Assembly (NCBI GenBank): GCA_039809405.1
Contig: JBDHUX010000036.1
Location: forward strand, 1-9,455
Source: JBDHUX01 sp039809405
GTDB lineage: Bacteria; Patescibacteriota; Gracilibacteria; Absconditabacterales; Absconditicoccaceae
DNA length: 9,455 nucleotides
Direction: 5' to 3'
Position numbers and translations under genes: made by a program. This document shows positions 1-8,120 of the stretch, one piece after another. The notes beneath the pieces are model-generated. The model ran no database searches, was not told the origin of the DNA, and was given only the letters and a program-made list of their open reading frames with translations. Each line of letters starts with the position of its first letter. Positions within the stretch are counted from its first letter, which is position 1.

Positions 1-1272
1 ATAAGATAGTCACTCGTAATTAGTTATCATGTATTTTTTCTCGCTATCAAATGGCACTTCTCATATTTTCTTTAGTATTGGTGATATATTATAATCTGAT
101 CAAATTTTTAGTAGAGCTAATTCAGTGGGGTCTCATATATTGGGCAAGACGGCATTATTACAATGGACGGCACACTTTAACAATAATTCAAAATCTTGGT
201 TGGTCACGAGTTGTTCTTTATCATCTGGTACGACAAATTGCTTATTGTTGACATATACATCTATAACTGTCATATTATTTTGTGTTATAGTACCAGTTTT
301 ATCACTACATATGACACTTGTACTACCAAGCGTCTCTATACTTTTGAGTTGTTTAACTAGGACTTTCTGTTTATACATCTGTTGTACTCATATAGCAAGT
401 GTCAGCGTAACTACAGCTTGTAATCACTCTGGTATAGCACTAACTGCAAGACTCGTTCATACAAAAAACATCTCATATAAAGTATGTCATTCATATAGTC
501 ATACCAACATGATTACTATGGCAATGATAACAACCATAATACCAATTTGCAGTCCAAGTTTTTGTAATCTTTTTTCGAGTGGTGTTATTGTATCTTTTGC
601 AGATGATACTACATGCGCTATCTTACCGAGTTCTGTATTCATACCAGTAGCTACTACTATACCAACACCAGTTCCATTTGCTATATAAGTACCAGCAAAT
701 AACATATTGTCCGTATCTCATATAGCAACAGAGTCCTTGTTTATGATATTTGAGTTTTTTTTGGCCAGCGACGATTCTCATGTGAGTGAAGATTCATTTG
801 ATTGTAAATCATAACATCTTATGATCCTTACATCAGCAGTAACTTTGTATCATGCATCAAATTTTACAATATCTCAAGGGACTAGATCTTGACTATCTAT
901 AATTATGTCGGTATTATTTCTGATAACATTTGCCTTGTTTTTATTTAGAGATATGAGTTTTTTTACTGATTGATCGGCTTTGTATTCTTGCACAAATCAA
1001 AGTATAGCATTGATCAATAGAACTACAACTATCACAACCGTATCGCTATACTCCTTCATGATAAAACTTAGTATAGCTGCTACTATAAGTATATAAACGA
1101 TAGAGCTATGGAATTGATATAAAAATTTGACAAATAAACTTTTCTGCTTTGTGGGGGTGATTTGATTGGATCAGTACTTATTTCTCAGAGAGACAATCTG
1201 AAGATCATCCAATCACTTTTCTATATCTGTACCATACAGTCATGCAATCTCTTCTATGGTTTTATTGAACAT
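1..1272 (-). CDS. P-type cation-transporting ATPase (P2/Ca2+-ATPase-like), N-terminal 424 residues, runs off window
   Basis: ATP-driven inner-membrane cation pump, read with TGA as Gly; at least 16 TGA codons are in frame. Visible in order: an N-terminal cation-ATPase domain; paired membrane helices near residues 58-77 and 79-97; the actuator domain with LVPGDIV and TGES (164-167); helices near 238-256 and 266-297, the latter carrying SAIPEGLQAVVT (PEGL 281-284), the cation-site kink; the phosphorylation site CSDKTGTIT (Asp324); GDPTE (380-384); and PFDSEKK (407-413). The glycines of TGES, PEGL and GDPTE are all TGA. The KGAPE loop, hinge motifs and C-terminal helices lie beyond base 1. PEGL and the motif set fit the P2A (SERCA/PacL-like) group, so Ca2+ is the likeliest ion, but this is inference and the substrate is not proven. 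The ATG at 1272 was chosen because it precedes a typical N-terminal domain and sits about 43 bases below a consensus promoter; no Shine-Dalgarno is seen. Confidence 0.93.
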
Positions 1273-1321
1273 AGGATAATTTCTATTAATAGTATAAATA
1301 AAAAAATATCTGATATAACTA

Positions 1322-1350
1322 ATTATATGTAGATTGGTTGATTATGTCAA
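1322..1350 (-). promoter_or_regulatory. Consensus sigma-70-type promoter for the P-type ATPase gene
   Basis: On the minus strand TTGACA (1350-1345) is followed by exactly 17 bases and then TATAAT (1327-1322). Both hexamers match the housekeeping consensus perfectly and the spacing is optimal. Transcription would start near 1315, leaving a leader of about 43 bases before the ATG at 1272. It lies in the 266-base divergent region 1273-1538, which otherwise holds only the opposing promoter candidate and short A/T-rich inverted repeats. Activity is inferred. Confidence 0.7.
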
Positions 1351-1391
1351 ATAAAATCATTATAGTATGACATCATCTCAATTACATTATA

Positions 1392-1420
1392 TTGACTTAT
1401 ATGCAATAAATTGATATCAT
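1392..1420 (+). promoter_or_regulatory. Candidate sigma-70-type promoter for the yceD-mltG run
   Basis: TTGACT (1392-1397), a 17-base spacer and TATCAT (1415-1420) match the consensus at 5/6 and 5/6. Transcription would begin near 1427 and leave a leader of about 110 bases before the ATG at 1539. Other TATAAT hexamers at 1452, 1486 and 1532 have no good -35 partner. In DNA this AT-rich, -10-like matches are common, so confidence rests on the -35 and the spacing. Confidence 0.45.
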
Positions 1421-1538
1421 AAATACTTGATAATTTATCCGGTTTTGTTACTATAATCAATTAGTGTACCTAGTAAGGTAGATATTATAATAAATATAAA
1501 AATAATCAAAATTAGTATGAACTTAACGATTTATAATT

Positions 1539-2024
1539 ATGGATAATAAGAATAGACTTCATAAGATAAAGGTATGAGACTTATTGAAAAAGATTTGATC
1601 TATAGATATTATCAATATATCAAAGCTCGATATAGTGCATTTAAAAAATATAGAAGATATATCATGAAAGATATTTATGCAATCTATATCTGATGAAGAA
1701 ATTTATATAAGATTTGAAGATATATCTTACATAAGTAAAAATATATGTGACTATTGTGGTAATTGATTTAACCAAAAAATGATATTGGAAAATTTGTCAC
1801 ATAGATATGCAAAACACACAAATAAAGTAGATGCACAAGATGATATACGACCTATAAACAATGATATAACTATAGACATCATAACTCCAATCACACAAGC
1901 AATTATGATAAACTGCAACATACAAAATATATGCAGTAATTGCAAGGATAAAACAAATAAGTGAGATGATGATTACGATCAGTATGAAACAACCAAAATA
2001 AATCATCCTATTTTTATATCATAA
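1539..2024 (+). CDS. yceD: YceD/DUF177-like protein (23S rRNA accumulation family)
   Basis: A 161-residue soluble protein, read with TGA as Gly. Members of the DUF177/YceD family are needed for normal 23S rRNA accumulation and large-subunit assembly. The match rests on layout: a beta-rich N-terminal half, a CDYCG zinc-knuckle-like CxxC at 70-73, an acidic linker, an IDIITPITQAIMIN segment equivalent to the family's ID...E.ILL stretch, and a second CxxC (CSNC, 132-135). Cys126 is a further cysteine. The length is close to the family norm of about 170. In many bacteria yceD precedes rpmF (L32); here it does not, and mltG follows after 49 bases on the same strand. ATG 1539 is the first in-frame start and has no Shine-Dalgarno. 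Overall identity looks low, so the family call is probable, not certain; another small zinc-ribbon protein is the alternative. Confidence 0.6.
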
Positions 2025-2073
2025 TAAGGTTGATACATAAAATAATATATTATATAAAACTATACATAAACTA

Positions 2074-3096
2074 ATGAAAATAGGTAGATATATACTATTG
2101 ATAGTGATAATATTGTTATTTGGGTTTTATAATAAAATAAATATATGATGACAAATTATCATAAATAAATGAGATAATTATAGTAAATTCTATAATCAAT
2201 TGGGACGATGGGATAGGTTTACATTAAAAATTTACAATAAGCTTCATCAAGAGACTGGAACGAGCATATATCCGTGAGTTTATAATTTTACATGATCATA
2301 TAGTTACAAGTCGTTCAAAAGTATCATCACCACACCGCCTCCAAAAAACTTGGCAAAGATAACCATACTAGAATGATGGTCTATATACGATATAGACAAT
2401 ATGTTGTCAAAAAAATGAATAATAACAAAATGAGACTACATAGACTATGTTCAAGATGCTAAAAATATATCAGATTTGGAGTCAACATATAAATTTTTAC
2501 CCAATAACCTAACAACATTGGAATGATATCTCTACCCAGATACTTATATGATAGACATAAGTAAAGATAATAAGATACGACAAATAGTAAAACTACAACT
2601 AGATAATTTTCAAGATAAAGTATGGGATAACTATAGTACACTATTTAGCAAGGTAAATACGCATCTAAAAAGTGATTGATACGACTTTGAGTTATCACCA
2701 TACACTATTATAAAACTTGCAAGTATAATCGAAAACGAGGAAAAAAATGATGAGAACAAACCAACTATATGAGGTATATTTTTAAATAGGATACAGAACA
2801 ACATGCAACTTGATGCAGACATAACACTATGTTATGGACTGAAGTTGACTTATGATAAATGTACACCGTCCGTAATAGTCGATAATCTCAAAGATAGCAG
2901 CAATTTATATAATACTAGAGCAAAGGCATGACTTCCACCTACACCTATATCGTCACCTACGCTTAGTAGCATACTAGCAGTATTACAGTATAATAAAACA
3001 GATAATTTATTTTATCTACACAGTCCAAGTTGAAAGATATATTATGGAAGAAGTATAGAAGAACATAATGCGAACAAAGCCAAGTACCTAAAATAG
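2074..3096 (+). CDS. mltG: Endolytic peptidoglycan transglycosylase MltG (YceG-like)
   Basis: A membrane-anchored lytic transglycosylase that cleaves nascent glycan strands in the periplasm and is thought to end their polymerisation. The 340-residue protein begins with MKIGRY and one hydrophobic anchor (about 5-18), followed by the exported part. Family signatures in order: LEGYLYPDTY (149-158), LASIIENE with the catalytic glutamate at Glu220 (equivalent to E. coli Glu218), a GGIFLNRIQNNMQLDADITL stretch, AGLPPTPISSPTL (Gly286) and the C-terminal LHSPSGKIYYGRSIEEHNANK. The glycines of LEGY and GLPP are TGA codons; about 13 TGAs are in frame, including a TGA-TGA pair just after the anchor. The stop is TAG. 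The length matches the family (about 340). Presence of MltG implies that the cell makes a peptidoglycan wall. It lies between yceD and a possible actin-fold gene only 20 bases downstream, so co-transcription is likely. Confidence 0.95.
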
Positions 3097-3116
3097 TAAA
3101 TAAAGTTAAATAATAT

Positions 3117-4133
3117 ATGAAAATATTTTATAAAAAGTGAAATTATTTTTATATACTAGAAGAGACGACTAATAAACTCATTACAGTATATGAAAGTAAT
3201 CAAGAAATTATAAATTATATGAATAAGGGAGATCTTATACTTTTGCCAGAAGATTATTTTTTTTATAAATCTGACTATATACATTTCTATACAAATACAC
3301 CATTTACGATCAAAGAGCAGAAGAAATTGATACAAGAGAAGTTAAACCAATTTATAAGACAAAATAAAGAGGTTGGAAAATTGTTACATCGAGACATGAT
3401 AGATATGAAGATAGACTGACAATCTAGCAAGTACATATTTTGAAAAACCGGTCAAATCAGTTTCCAGCTAAACCTCTTGTGTATAGACAATATACAAGAT
3501 ATAGACTTCGAGCGACTTATAGAAAAACATATAACTATCTTACCACAGTCGCGATATACTATCAAGTATTGTATGGAATTATTTGATTATAGAGAGTTTG
3601 GTGTACTTTATATATGAAATGATATAAGTAAACTTATCAAGGTAAAGTCTTGATATTATGAAGATATGCAGTTATTAAATATATGAAAAGAAGAGCTAAG
3701 ATCTATGTATGCAAATTATAACTTAACAAAATACTTATATAGTAACGACATAAAAACACAAGTAAGCAAAGATATACTAAATGAAGTAAATATTTTTTTT
3801 AGTGAGAAGTTGATATCTTGGTTGTCAGAAAATGTGGATTACGGGACAAATATAATGGTAGTAAGCGAGTTATCATCCAACGATATATTTATGGAAAATT
3901 TGAAAAAAACTTATAGTAAATATATAAATTGATATGTCTTACCGATAAATTTTGAGCATTTCCCACAGATACAGTCAAATATAGCAAGCTACCTTACCAT
4001 AAAAAATAATTTGATGCCCAAGAAACAGATATTACCAGTTACTATAGAGGAAGAGTATGCCAAAATAGAAGAAAAAAGTAATCAAAATATACAAAACAAG
4101 GTAAAAGAGTGAGAAACTTTACTTAGGATATAA
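3117..4133 (+). CDS. Uncharacterised 338-residue protein, possible degenerate FtsA/PilM-type actin fold
   Basis: An intact reading frame with eight in-frame TGA codons read as Gly and a TAA stop. I do not recognise it with confidence. Three segments recall the actin/ASKHA fold as used by FtsA and PilM: an early LILLPEDYFFYKSDYIHFYT strand pair followed by a long charged helix; FGVLYIGNDISKLIKVKSG (161-179), in the place and style of the phosphate-2 loop and following strand (usually DIGGGTT...), with a regular GKEEL afterwards; and NIMVVSELSSND (245-256), like the late adenosine motif (I.LTGG.S). The classical N-terminal DxGT loop is not visible and the glycines are sparse, so ATP binding may be lost. 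There is no signal peptide or membrane segment. It follows mltG by 20 bases, which would suit a division, wall-assembly or pilus role. The gene itself is secure; the fold is inference. Confidence 0.5.
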
Positions 4134-4159
4134 GCAACAGTAATAAATATACTATCAAT

Positions 4160-4196
4160 AATGATATAAAGATAATCAGATTATATTCATATCATT
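4160..4196 (+). terminator. Long imperfect dyad after the actin-like gene; candidate intrinsic terminator
   Basis: AATGATAT (4160-4167) pairs with ATATCATT (4189-4196), and ATAATC (4172-4177) pairs with GATTAT (4179-4184). Both share the same centre at 4178. Of the four positions between them two also pair, giving 16 matches in 18. A T-rich stretch (ATTTAGTTTAATT) follows at once. It starts 27 bases after the stop at 4131-4133 and ends 38 bases before the trxB start. The all-A/T-rich stem makes a weak terminator, so a dyad operator for trxB is the alternative. Confidence 0.4.
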
Positions 4197-4234
4197 CAAT
4201 TTAGTTTAATTCGTAAATAACTATAATAACAATT

Positions 4235-5275
4235 ATGCAAAATAAAATATATAATACGATCGTTATATGATCTGGACCAGCTTGACACACTGCAAGCATA
4301 TATTTATCAAGGTCTGGGCTAGAGCCACTTATGTTTGAAGGATTTTATGCTTGATGAGTTGCAGCTTGATGACAACTTACTACAACCACAGAAGTAGAAA
4401 ATTTCCCTTGATTTGCACATGGCATATCTTGACCAAAACTCATGGAAGAGATGAGAGTTCAGTCTATAAATAGCTGAACAAAGATACTCACTCAAACTGT
4501 AGATCAAGTAGACTTATCAAGAGATAATGACCGCAAAACACTTATCGTCTATTCCAATGGCGAACAGTATCATACGGAATCAATTATACTAGCAACATGA
4601 GCTACAGCAAAAAAACTTGATGTGCCTTGAGTTGAAAAGTATCGGATGAAAGGTATATCATGATGTGCTGTTTGCGACTGAGCATTACCAATTTTTCGCA
4701 ATAAAATACTTGCAGTAGTATGATGATGAGATGTCGCTATGGAAGAAGCAATGCATCTTAGTAAATTCTGATCAGAAGTGCTACTAATACACAGAAGAGA
4801 TAGTTTCCGTGCTAGCAAAAGCATGCAAGAGAGAGTGATGAACAATAATAAAATAAAGATAATCCGAAATACTCAAGTTAAAGAAGTCCATTGAGATGAA
4901 AGTACAGTAAATTGATTAACACTTATAGAAAATAACTGAAATGAAAGTACAGTAAATATCTGAGGTTTATTTTTCGCAATCTGACATACTCCAAACACTT
5001 GATTTTTGGATAATCAATTAGAGCTTGATGAAAATTGATATATAATCACATATCGTAGAGTTTGCGAAGAGGCGGTAAACGGCAAAAAACCACTAACTCC
5101 AGAAAAGGAAATTAAGTTTAGAGATGGTAAAATAAGATATGATACTTGCACTTCAGTAAGTGGTGTATTTGCTGCATGAGATGTGGCTGATAAAATCTAC
5201 CGTCAAGCTATCACTTCTGCTGGTACTTGATGTATGGCTGCACTTGACTGTGAAAGGTGGCTAGAAGATAACTAA
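4235..5275 (+). CDS. trxB: Thioredoxin reductase (NADPH, FAD-dependent)
   Basis: A cytoplasmic flavoenzyme that passes electrons from NADPH to thioredoxin. The 346-residue protein has the FAD-binding GSGPAG (12-17), a GGQLTTTTEVENFPGF stretch, ATGA, the redox-active CAVCDG (Cys144 and Cys147), the NADPH loop GGGDVAMEEA (163-172), the HRRDSFRASK segment that grips the NADPH phosphate, FAIGHTPNT, and the second FAD motif GVFAAGDV (Asp316) followed by RQAITSAGTGCMAAL. About 26 of its roughly 37 glycines are TGA, including three consecutive TGAs at 4721-4729 for GGG. It is some 30 residues longer than usual because of a charged insertion at 274-303, between ENGYIITY and TCTSVSGVF. CAVC replaces the common CATC, and Val167 replaces the usual Ser/Thr after GGGD. 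A TATAAT lies 8 bases before the ATG, and no Shine-Dalgarno is seen. The thioredoxin partner is not in the window. Confidence 0.95.
4896..4957 (+). repeat. In-frame 17-base direct repeat inside trxB
   Basis: ATGAAAGTACAGTAAAT occurs at 4896-4912 and again at 4941-4957, 45 bases apart and in the same frame. The copies encode (G)DESTVN and (G)NESTVN in the NADPH domain, in the hairpin after QVKEVHG. The sequence directly shows the repeat; a small local duplication is the simplest explanation. Confidence 0.8.
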
Positions 5276-5380
5276 AAAATAATTTGTCTAACTATCAAAT
5301 CATAACAATAAGTCTTCTACCTAATCATAGTAGTAAATTTTAAACTTAAATTATAAAACAGTAAAAATAAAAAATAAATA

Positions 5381-5665
5381 ATGGGAAACAATACGATAGC
5401 AAAAATAGAAGAAAACACTCAATCAGAAATTTTGACGAACAGAGTAAAGCCAATCAAAAGTAATAAAAATAAGTTCATAAGGCATATTCTCGACAATAAG
5501 TCTAAGTTGAAAGATATATCATCATATTTTGGTGTAGCATGCTACATATTACTTTGACCAGTGGATGGACCTATAGTAAAAGCAACTACTCAAGATTGGG
5601 TAAATTACAAAACAACCAAAATGAAGGAAAGGATTAAAAAAAGAAAGAGCAGCAAAAAGCAATAA
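5381..5665 (+). CDS. Small basic hypothetical protein (94 residues)
   Basis: An intact frame from ATG 5381 to TAA 5663-5665 with one TGA read as Gly59. Not recognised. The N-terminal third is polar and mixed in charge, the middle (about 47-67, YFGVACYILLGPVDGPIVK) is moderately hydrophobic but interrupted by Pro and Asp, so a true membrane helix is doubtful, and the tail from 77 is strongly basic (KERIKKRKSSKKQ). Its A/T-rich codon use matches its neighbours. It stands alone between trxB (105 bases upstream) and the AAA+ gene (125 bases downstream), all on the same strand. The basic tail might bind nucleic acid or membrane lipid; that is only a suggestion. Lack of any recognised family lowers confidence, but length, TAA stop and strand agreement favour a real gene. 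Confidence 0.6.
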
Positions 5666-5724
5666 ACTGATGCAATTATAAATAAGTTTATAAAATAACA
5701 ATATTTTTTATTTCAGATAATTAT

Positions 5725-5750
5725 TTATATTGAAATATAAGATATTTTTT
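5725..5750 (+). terminator. Short A/T hairpin with T run upstream of the AAA+ gene
   Basis: TTATAT (5725-5730), loop TGAA and ATATAA (5735-5740) form a six-pair stem, followed by GATATTTTTT (T run 5745-5750). It lies 60 bases after the small gene's stop. The stem has no G/C pairs and would be weak. ATATTTTTTAT also occurs twice nearby (5701-5711 and 5742-5752), so chance in A/T-rich DNA is a real possibility. Confidence 0.25.
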
Positions 5751-5790
5751 ATATAAAAGTAAATAATATTTATGATTATAATTGCAATAT

Positions 5791-7035
5791 ATGGATAAAT
5801 ATATAAACAATAGTGAAGGAGTGGAGCTATCAACGAAATGATACTTATACAAAAATATACTAGAATTTTATAATGAAAATATCATTTGACAGCAACAAGC
5901 AAAAGAGACTATGGCAAAAGTCTTATCAGACTGCTATCAAGATTTTGATAAAAAAAAATGACCTTTAGCAGTGTTATTTTTCAAATGACCCACATGAGTC
6001 GGTAAAACAGAAATAACAAAACAAACAGCAAAATTACTATTTGGCATACCAAATTGATGCTTAAATATACCATGCGAGCAATTAAAAGAATCACATGAAT
6101 GTACTGCTACACTATTTTGAGCACCACCATGATACGTAGGATATAATGATAGGCCACTACTCGATCCAACAAATGTCTACAAAGGTCGAGAGACTGGACG
6201 AGAATGCGATACATTGCACAAGATCGCTAAGAAAAGAGACAATATGGCAGTAATTGTATTTGATGAGATAGAAAAAATGCATCCCATTGGCATGCAATCT
6301 CTATTATCAATAATAGATGAGGGCATAGTAAGGTTAAAAAATTGAAATACTGTAGATTTATCAAATGCAATTATAATCTTCACAAGTAATATATGAGAAT
6401 CAGCAGTAAATAATATGTCTTCTAGTATATGATTTAGCAAGAATCAAAATGGAGAGTATCATAAAAAACTTGCTGAGAAAGATAAATATTTTAATCGTAC
6501 ATTCTCGCCAGAGTTTATATGAAGATTAGATTATATACTGGAATTCGAACAGTTAGATCTATGACTTACAGATAAGTTTATAAAAAAATTACAAAACGAT
6601 CTAATATACGAAACTCTTGTTGCTACATGATGAAGTATACTGGTACAATACAATAAGAATATAATAAATTATATCAAAGAAATAATAGACACATCAAAAT
6701 GAAATAGAAATGTACATAAAATACGGGAACAAAAAATTAGGTATGCATTGGGTACAGTGTTAAAAATAAATAAACTTTGATACTATAAAGACAAACACAT
6801 ATTGGATTTAGATATAGATACAAACGGAGAACTAAAGTGTAAGTTGAGGAGAGATGATCACGATATATTTATAGACATGGATGACAATCTAGAGATACAA
6901 ACTTTACAAAAATACCCTCATAATAATGATATTCCTTGCGATGATGATGTCGATTTATTTAAAGATATAGAAATAGAAAAAGTATTACTTATAAAAAATC
7001 TATTGAGATGATTGTTGAATAATAGTAAAAAATAG
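5791..7035 (+). CDS. Single-ring AAA+ ATPase of the ClpA/ClpB D2 type
   Basis: An ATP-driven protein unfoldase or disaggregase-like protein, 414 residues, with about 18 TGA codons read as Gly. Domain order: a short N-terminal segment with the IIGQQQAKETMAK entry helix of D2 modules; Walker A GPTGVGKT (66-73); the substrate-gripping pore loop GAPPGYVGY (Tyr115); Walker B VIVFDEIEK (Asp158, Glu159); sensor 1 IIIFTSNIG (Asn200); and FSPEFIGRLD with the arginine finger at Arg245. A small-domain region with GNRNVHKIREQKIRYAL follows, in place of the usual sensor-2 GAR/GGR motif, then an acidic C-terminal tail (about 340-400, with runs of Asp). ClpB and ClpA are normally about 750-860 residues with an N domain, D1, and in ClpB a coiled-coil middle domain; all are absent. 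No IGF/LGF ClpP-docking loop is evident, so ClpP coupling is unlikely. The stop is TAG. The target is unknown. Confidence 0.85.
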
Positions 7036-7066
7036 GTAAAGTATATTAAATATTCTTCTTTTTTAC
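7025..7066. repeat. Inverted repeat across the convergent gene ends
   Basis: GTAAAAAA (7025-7032) is the reverse complement of TTTTTTAC (7059-7066), enclosing both stop codons (7033-7035 plus strand, 7048-7046 minus strand). Because the arms are A and T runs, a hairpin here would give U-rich ends on both strands, as in a shared bidirectional terminator. With 26 bases between the arms and little G/C, this is a weak case. Confidence 0.25.
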
Positions 7067-8002
7067 CCAATTATTATATTTCATCAAATAAATCTTCCTC
7101 ATATCAAGGTGAAACTTGAGCATCTGGTCTGATATAATAACTCACCGACCCTTTTTACCAAGTTTTTTTAATTTGTATGTAAGGATAGGCATCCATAGAA
7201 ACTTGATGATTTTGTTTACTCCTCTACCAATTATAGATCAGAAGATATACTCGACAGTATCTTTAAACTTGTTATTTCATACTATAAGTTTATTACCAAT
7301 CTGGATTTCTTGGTCAAGAGCATGATTTGGCAAATAATCCTTGAGTCGCCTATTGTGTTTCCATATATCACAGAGGTGTAAACGATCATTGGTATATAAG
7401 GGAACTAAATGTGCAAGCCAGTATATGAAATATATATCAATGGGCTGTAATAGTATCTTATAAAAATTAAGATTATCTTCATCTACATAAAAAGATAAGC
7501 AGAATTTCTGTTTCTTGCTATTGTGAGCATGCCCATCTGCCATCTGGTCATGTCCTCATAATCATAAATCGTCTCATTTTCTATATCATGATTTTATGTC
7601 TATATGTGGCTTAGCGTTATTTCTTATGCCAAAAATAGTAAACAAAAGTACAGAGAAAAATCTCGCAATCCATATCTTATTATGTCTGGCCACTATAAGT
7701 ATATCTATGTCAGAATACGAATGCAAAGCATTAAAAGTGATACTATTACATAAGTAGATATGTTTCACAAAAGGTATAGAGCGGTAAAGTCGCTCGTATT
7801 TATTTATGATATCAAGATAATCTGACATATAGACATTGCAACTATCTCGTGAAAAGCTAGGATCTATAAGTTTTCAATCTTCACCTCAATCAATATCTTG
7901 ATTTGATCCAAAGCGGTCAGACTCATCAAGTTCAAATACTTGGGCACGACTCGGTACAGGATATCACATGATATCGTAAAAAATCAGTTTATCGTTATCC
8001 AT
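7046..8002 (-). CDS. Nucleotidyltransferase-fold protein of a CPR-type family
   Basis: A 318-residue protein read with about ten TGA codons as Gly, stop TAA. The centre carries a pol-beta-type nucleotidyltransferase signature: IPFVKHIYLCNSITFNAL (76-93) then YSDIDILIVAR (96-106), with the metal-binding pair Asp98 and Asp100 and a possible third carboxylate in KPHIDIKSG (Asp135). The usual GS of the GSxxxG loop is NS (Asn86, Ser87). After it come KQKFCLSFYV, a membrane-tolerant DIYFIYWLAHLVPLY stretch, and a C-terminal basic region with VIISDQMLKFHLDMRKIY. From memory, proteins of this outline are frequent in CPR genomes and are annotated only as nucleotidyltransferase-domain proteins; the acceptor is unknown. 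The acidic N-terminal 58 residues are poorly defined; ATG 7828 is an alternative start, but ATG 8002 gives the longer open frame. The gene ends 10 bases from the convergent AAA+ gene. Confidence 0.75.
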
Positions 8003-8062
8003 AAAAATTAGAAATTTATCAAATCAAGATTGATAATAAAGATTTTGTTTTGGGTTGCAAAC

Positions 8063-8084
8063 TATTTGTTGTTTAAAACAAATA
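8063..8084. repeat. Perfect 8-base inverted repeat between nifU-like and nucleotidyltransferase genes
   Basis: TATTTGTT (8063-8070) and AACAAATA (8077-8084) form a perfect dyad with a six-base loop. It lies 61 bases upstream of the nucleotidyltransferase start and 37 bases past the end of the NifU-like gene. No T run follows on the minus strand, so a terminator is doubtful; an operator or chance dyad are the other options. Confidence 0.3.
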
Positions 8085-8120
8085 TACAATAGGTACAAGT
8101 AAAATATAAAATAAAATCTC

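Noticed and set aside
51..688. Plus-strand open frames (66 and 187 residues)
   Set aside because: They are antisense to the P-type ATPase, whose motifs on the minus strand are unambiguous once TGA is read as Gly.
1452..1537. Several TATAAT hexamers upstream of yceD
   Set aside because: They have no suitably spaced -35 box and are expected by chance in A/T-rich DNA.
4319..4845. Two minus-strand frames of 62 and 91 residues
   Set aside because: They are shadows of trxB on the opposite strand.
4235..5275. TGA in thioredoxin reductase as selenocysteine
   Set aside because: Some 26 TGAs occur at glycine positions, both redox residues are ordinary TGC/TGT cysteines, and the same TGA use occurs in every identifiable gene.
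6177..6440. Minus-strand frame of 87 residues
   Set aside because: It is antisense to the Walker B and sensor-1 region of the AAA+ gene.
7116..7325. Plus-strand frame of 69 residues
   Set aside because: It lies antisense to the nucleotidyltransferase-fold gene and has no recognisable content.
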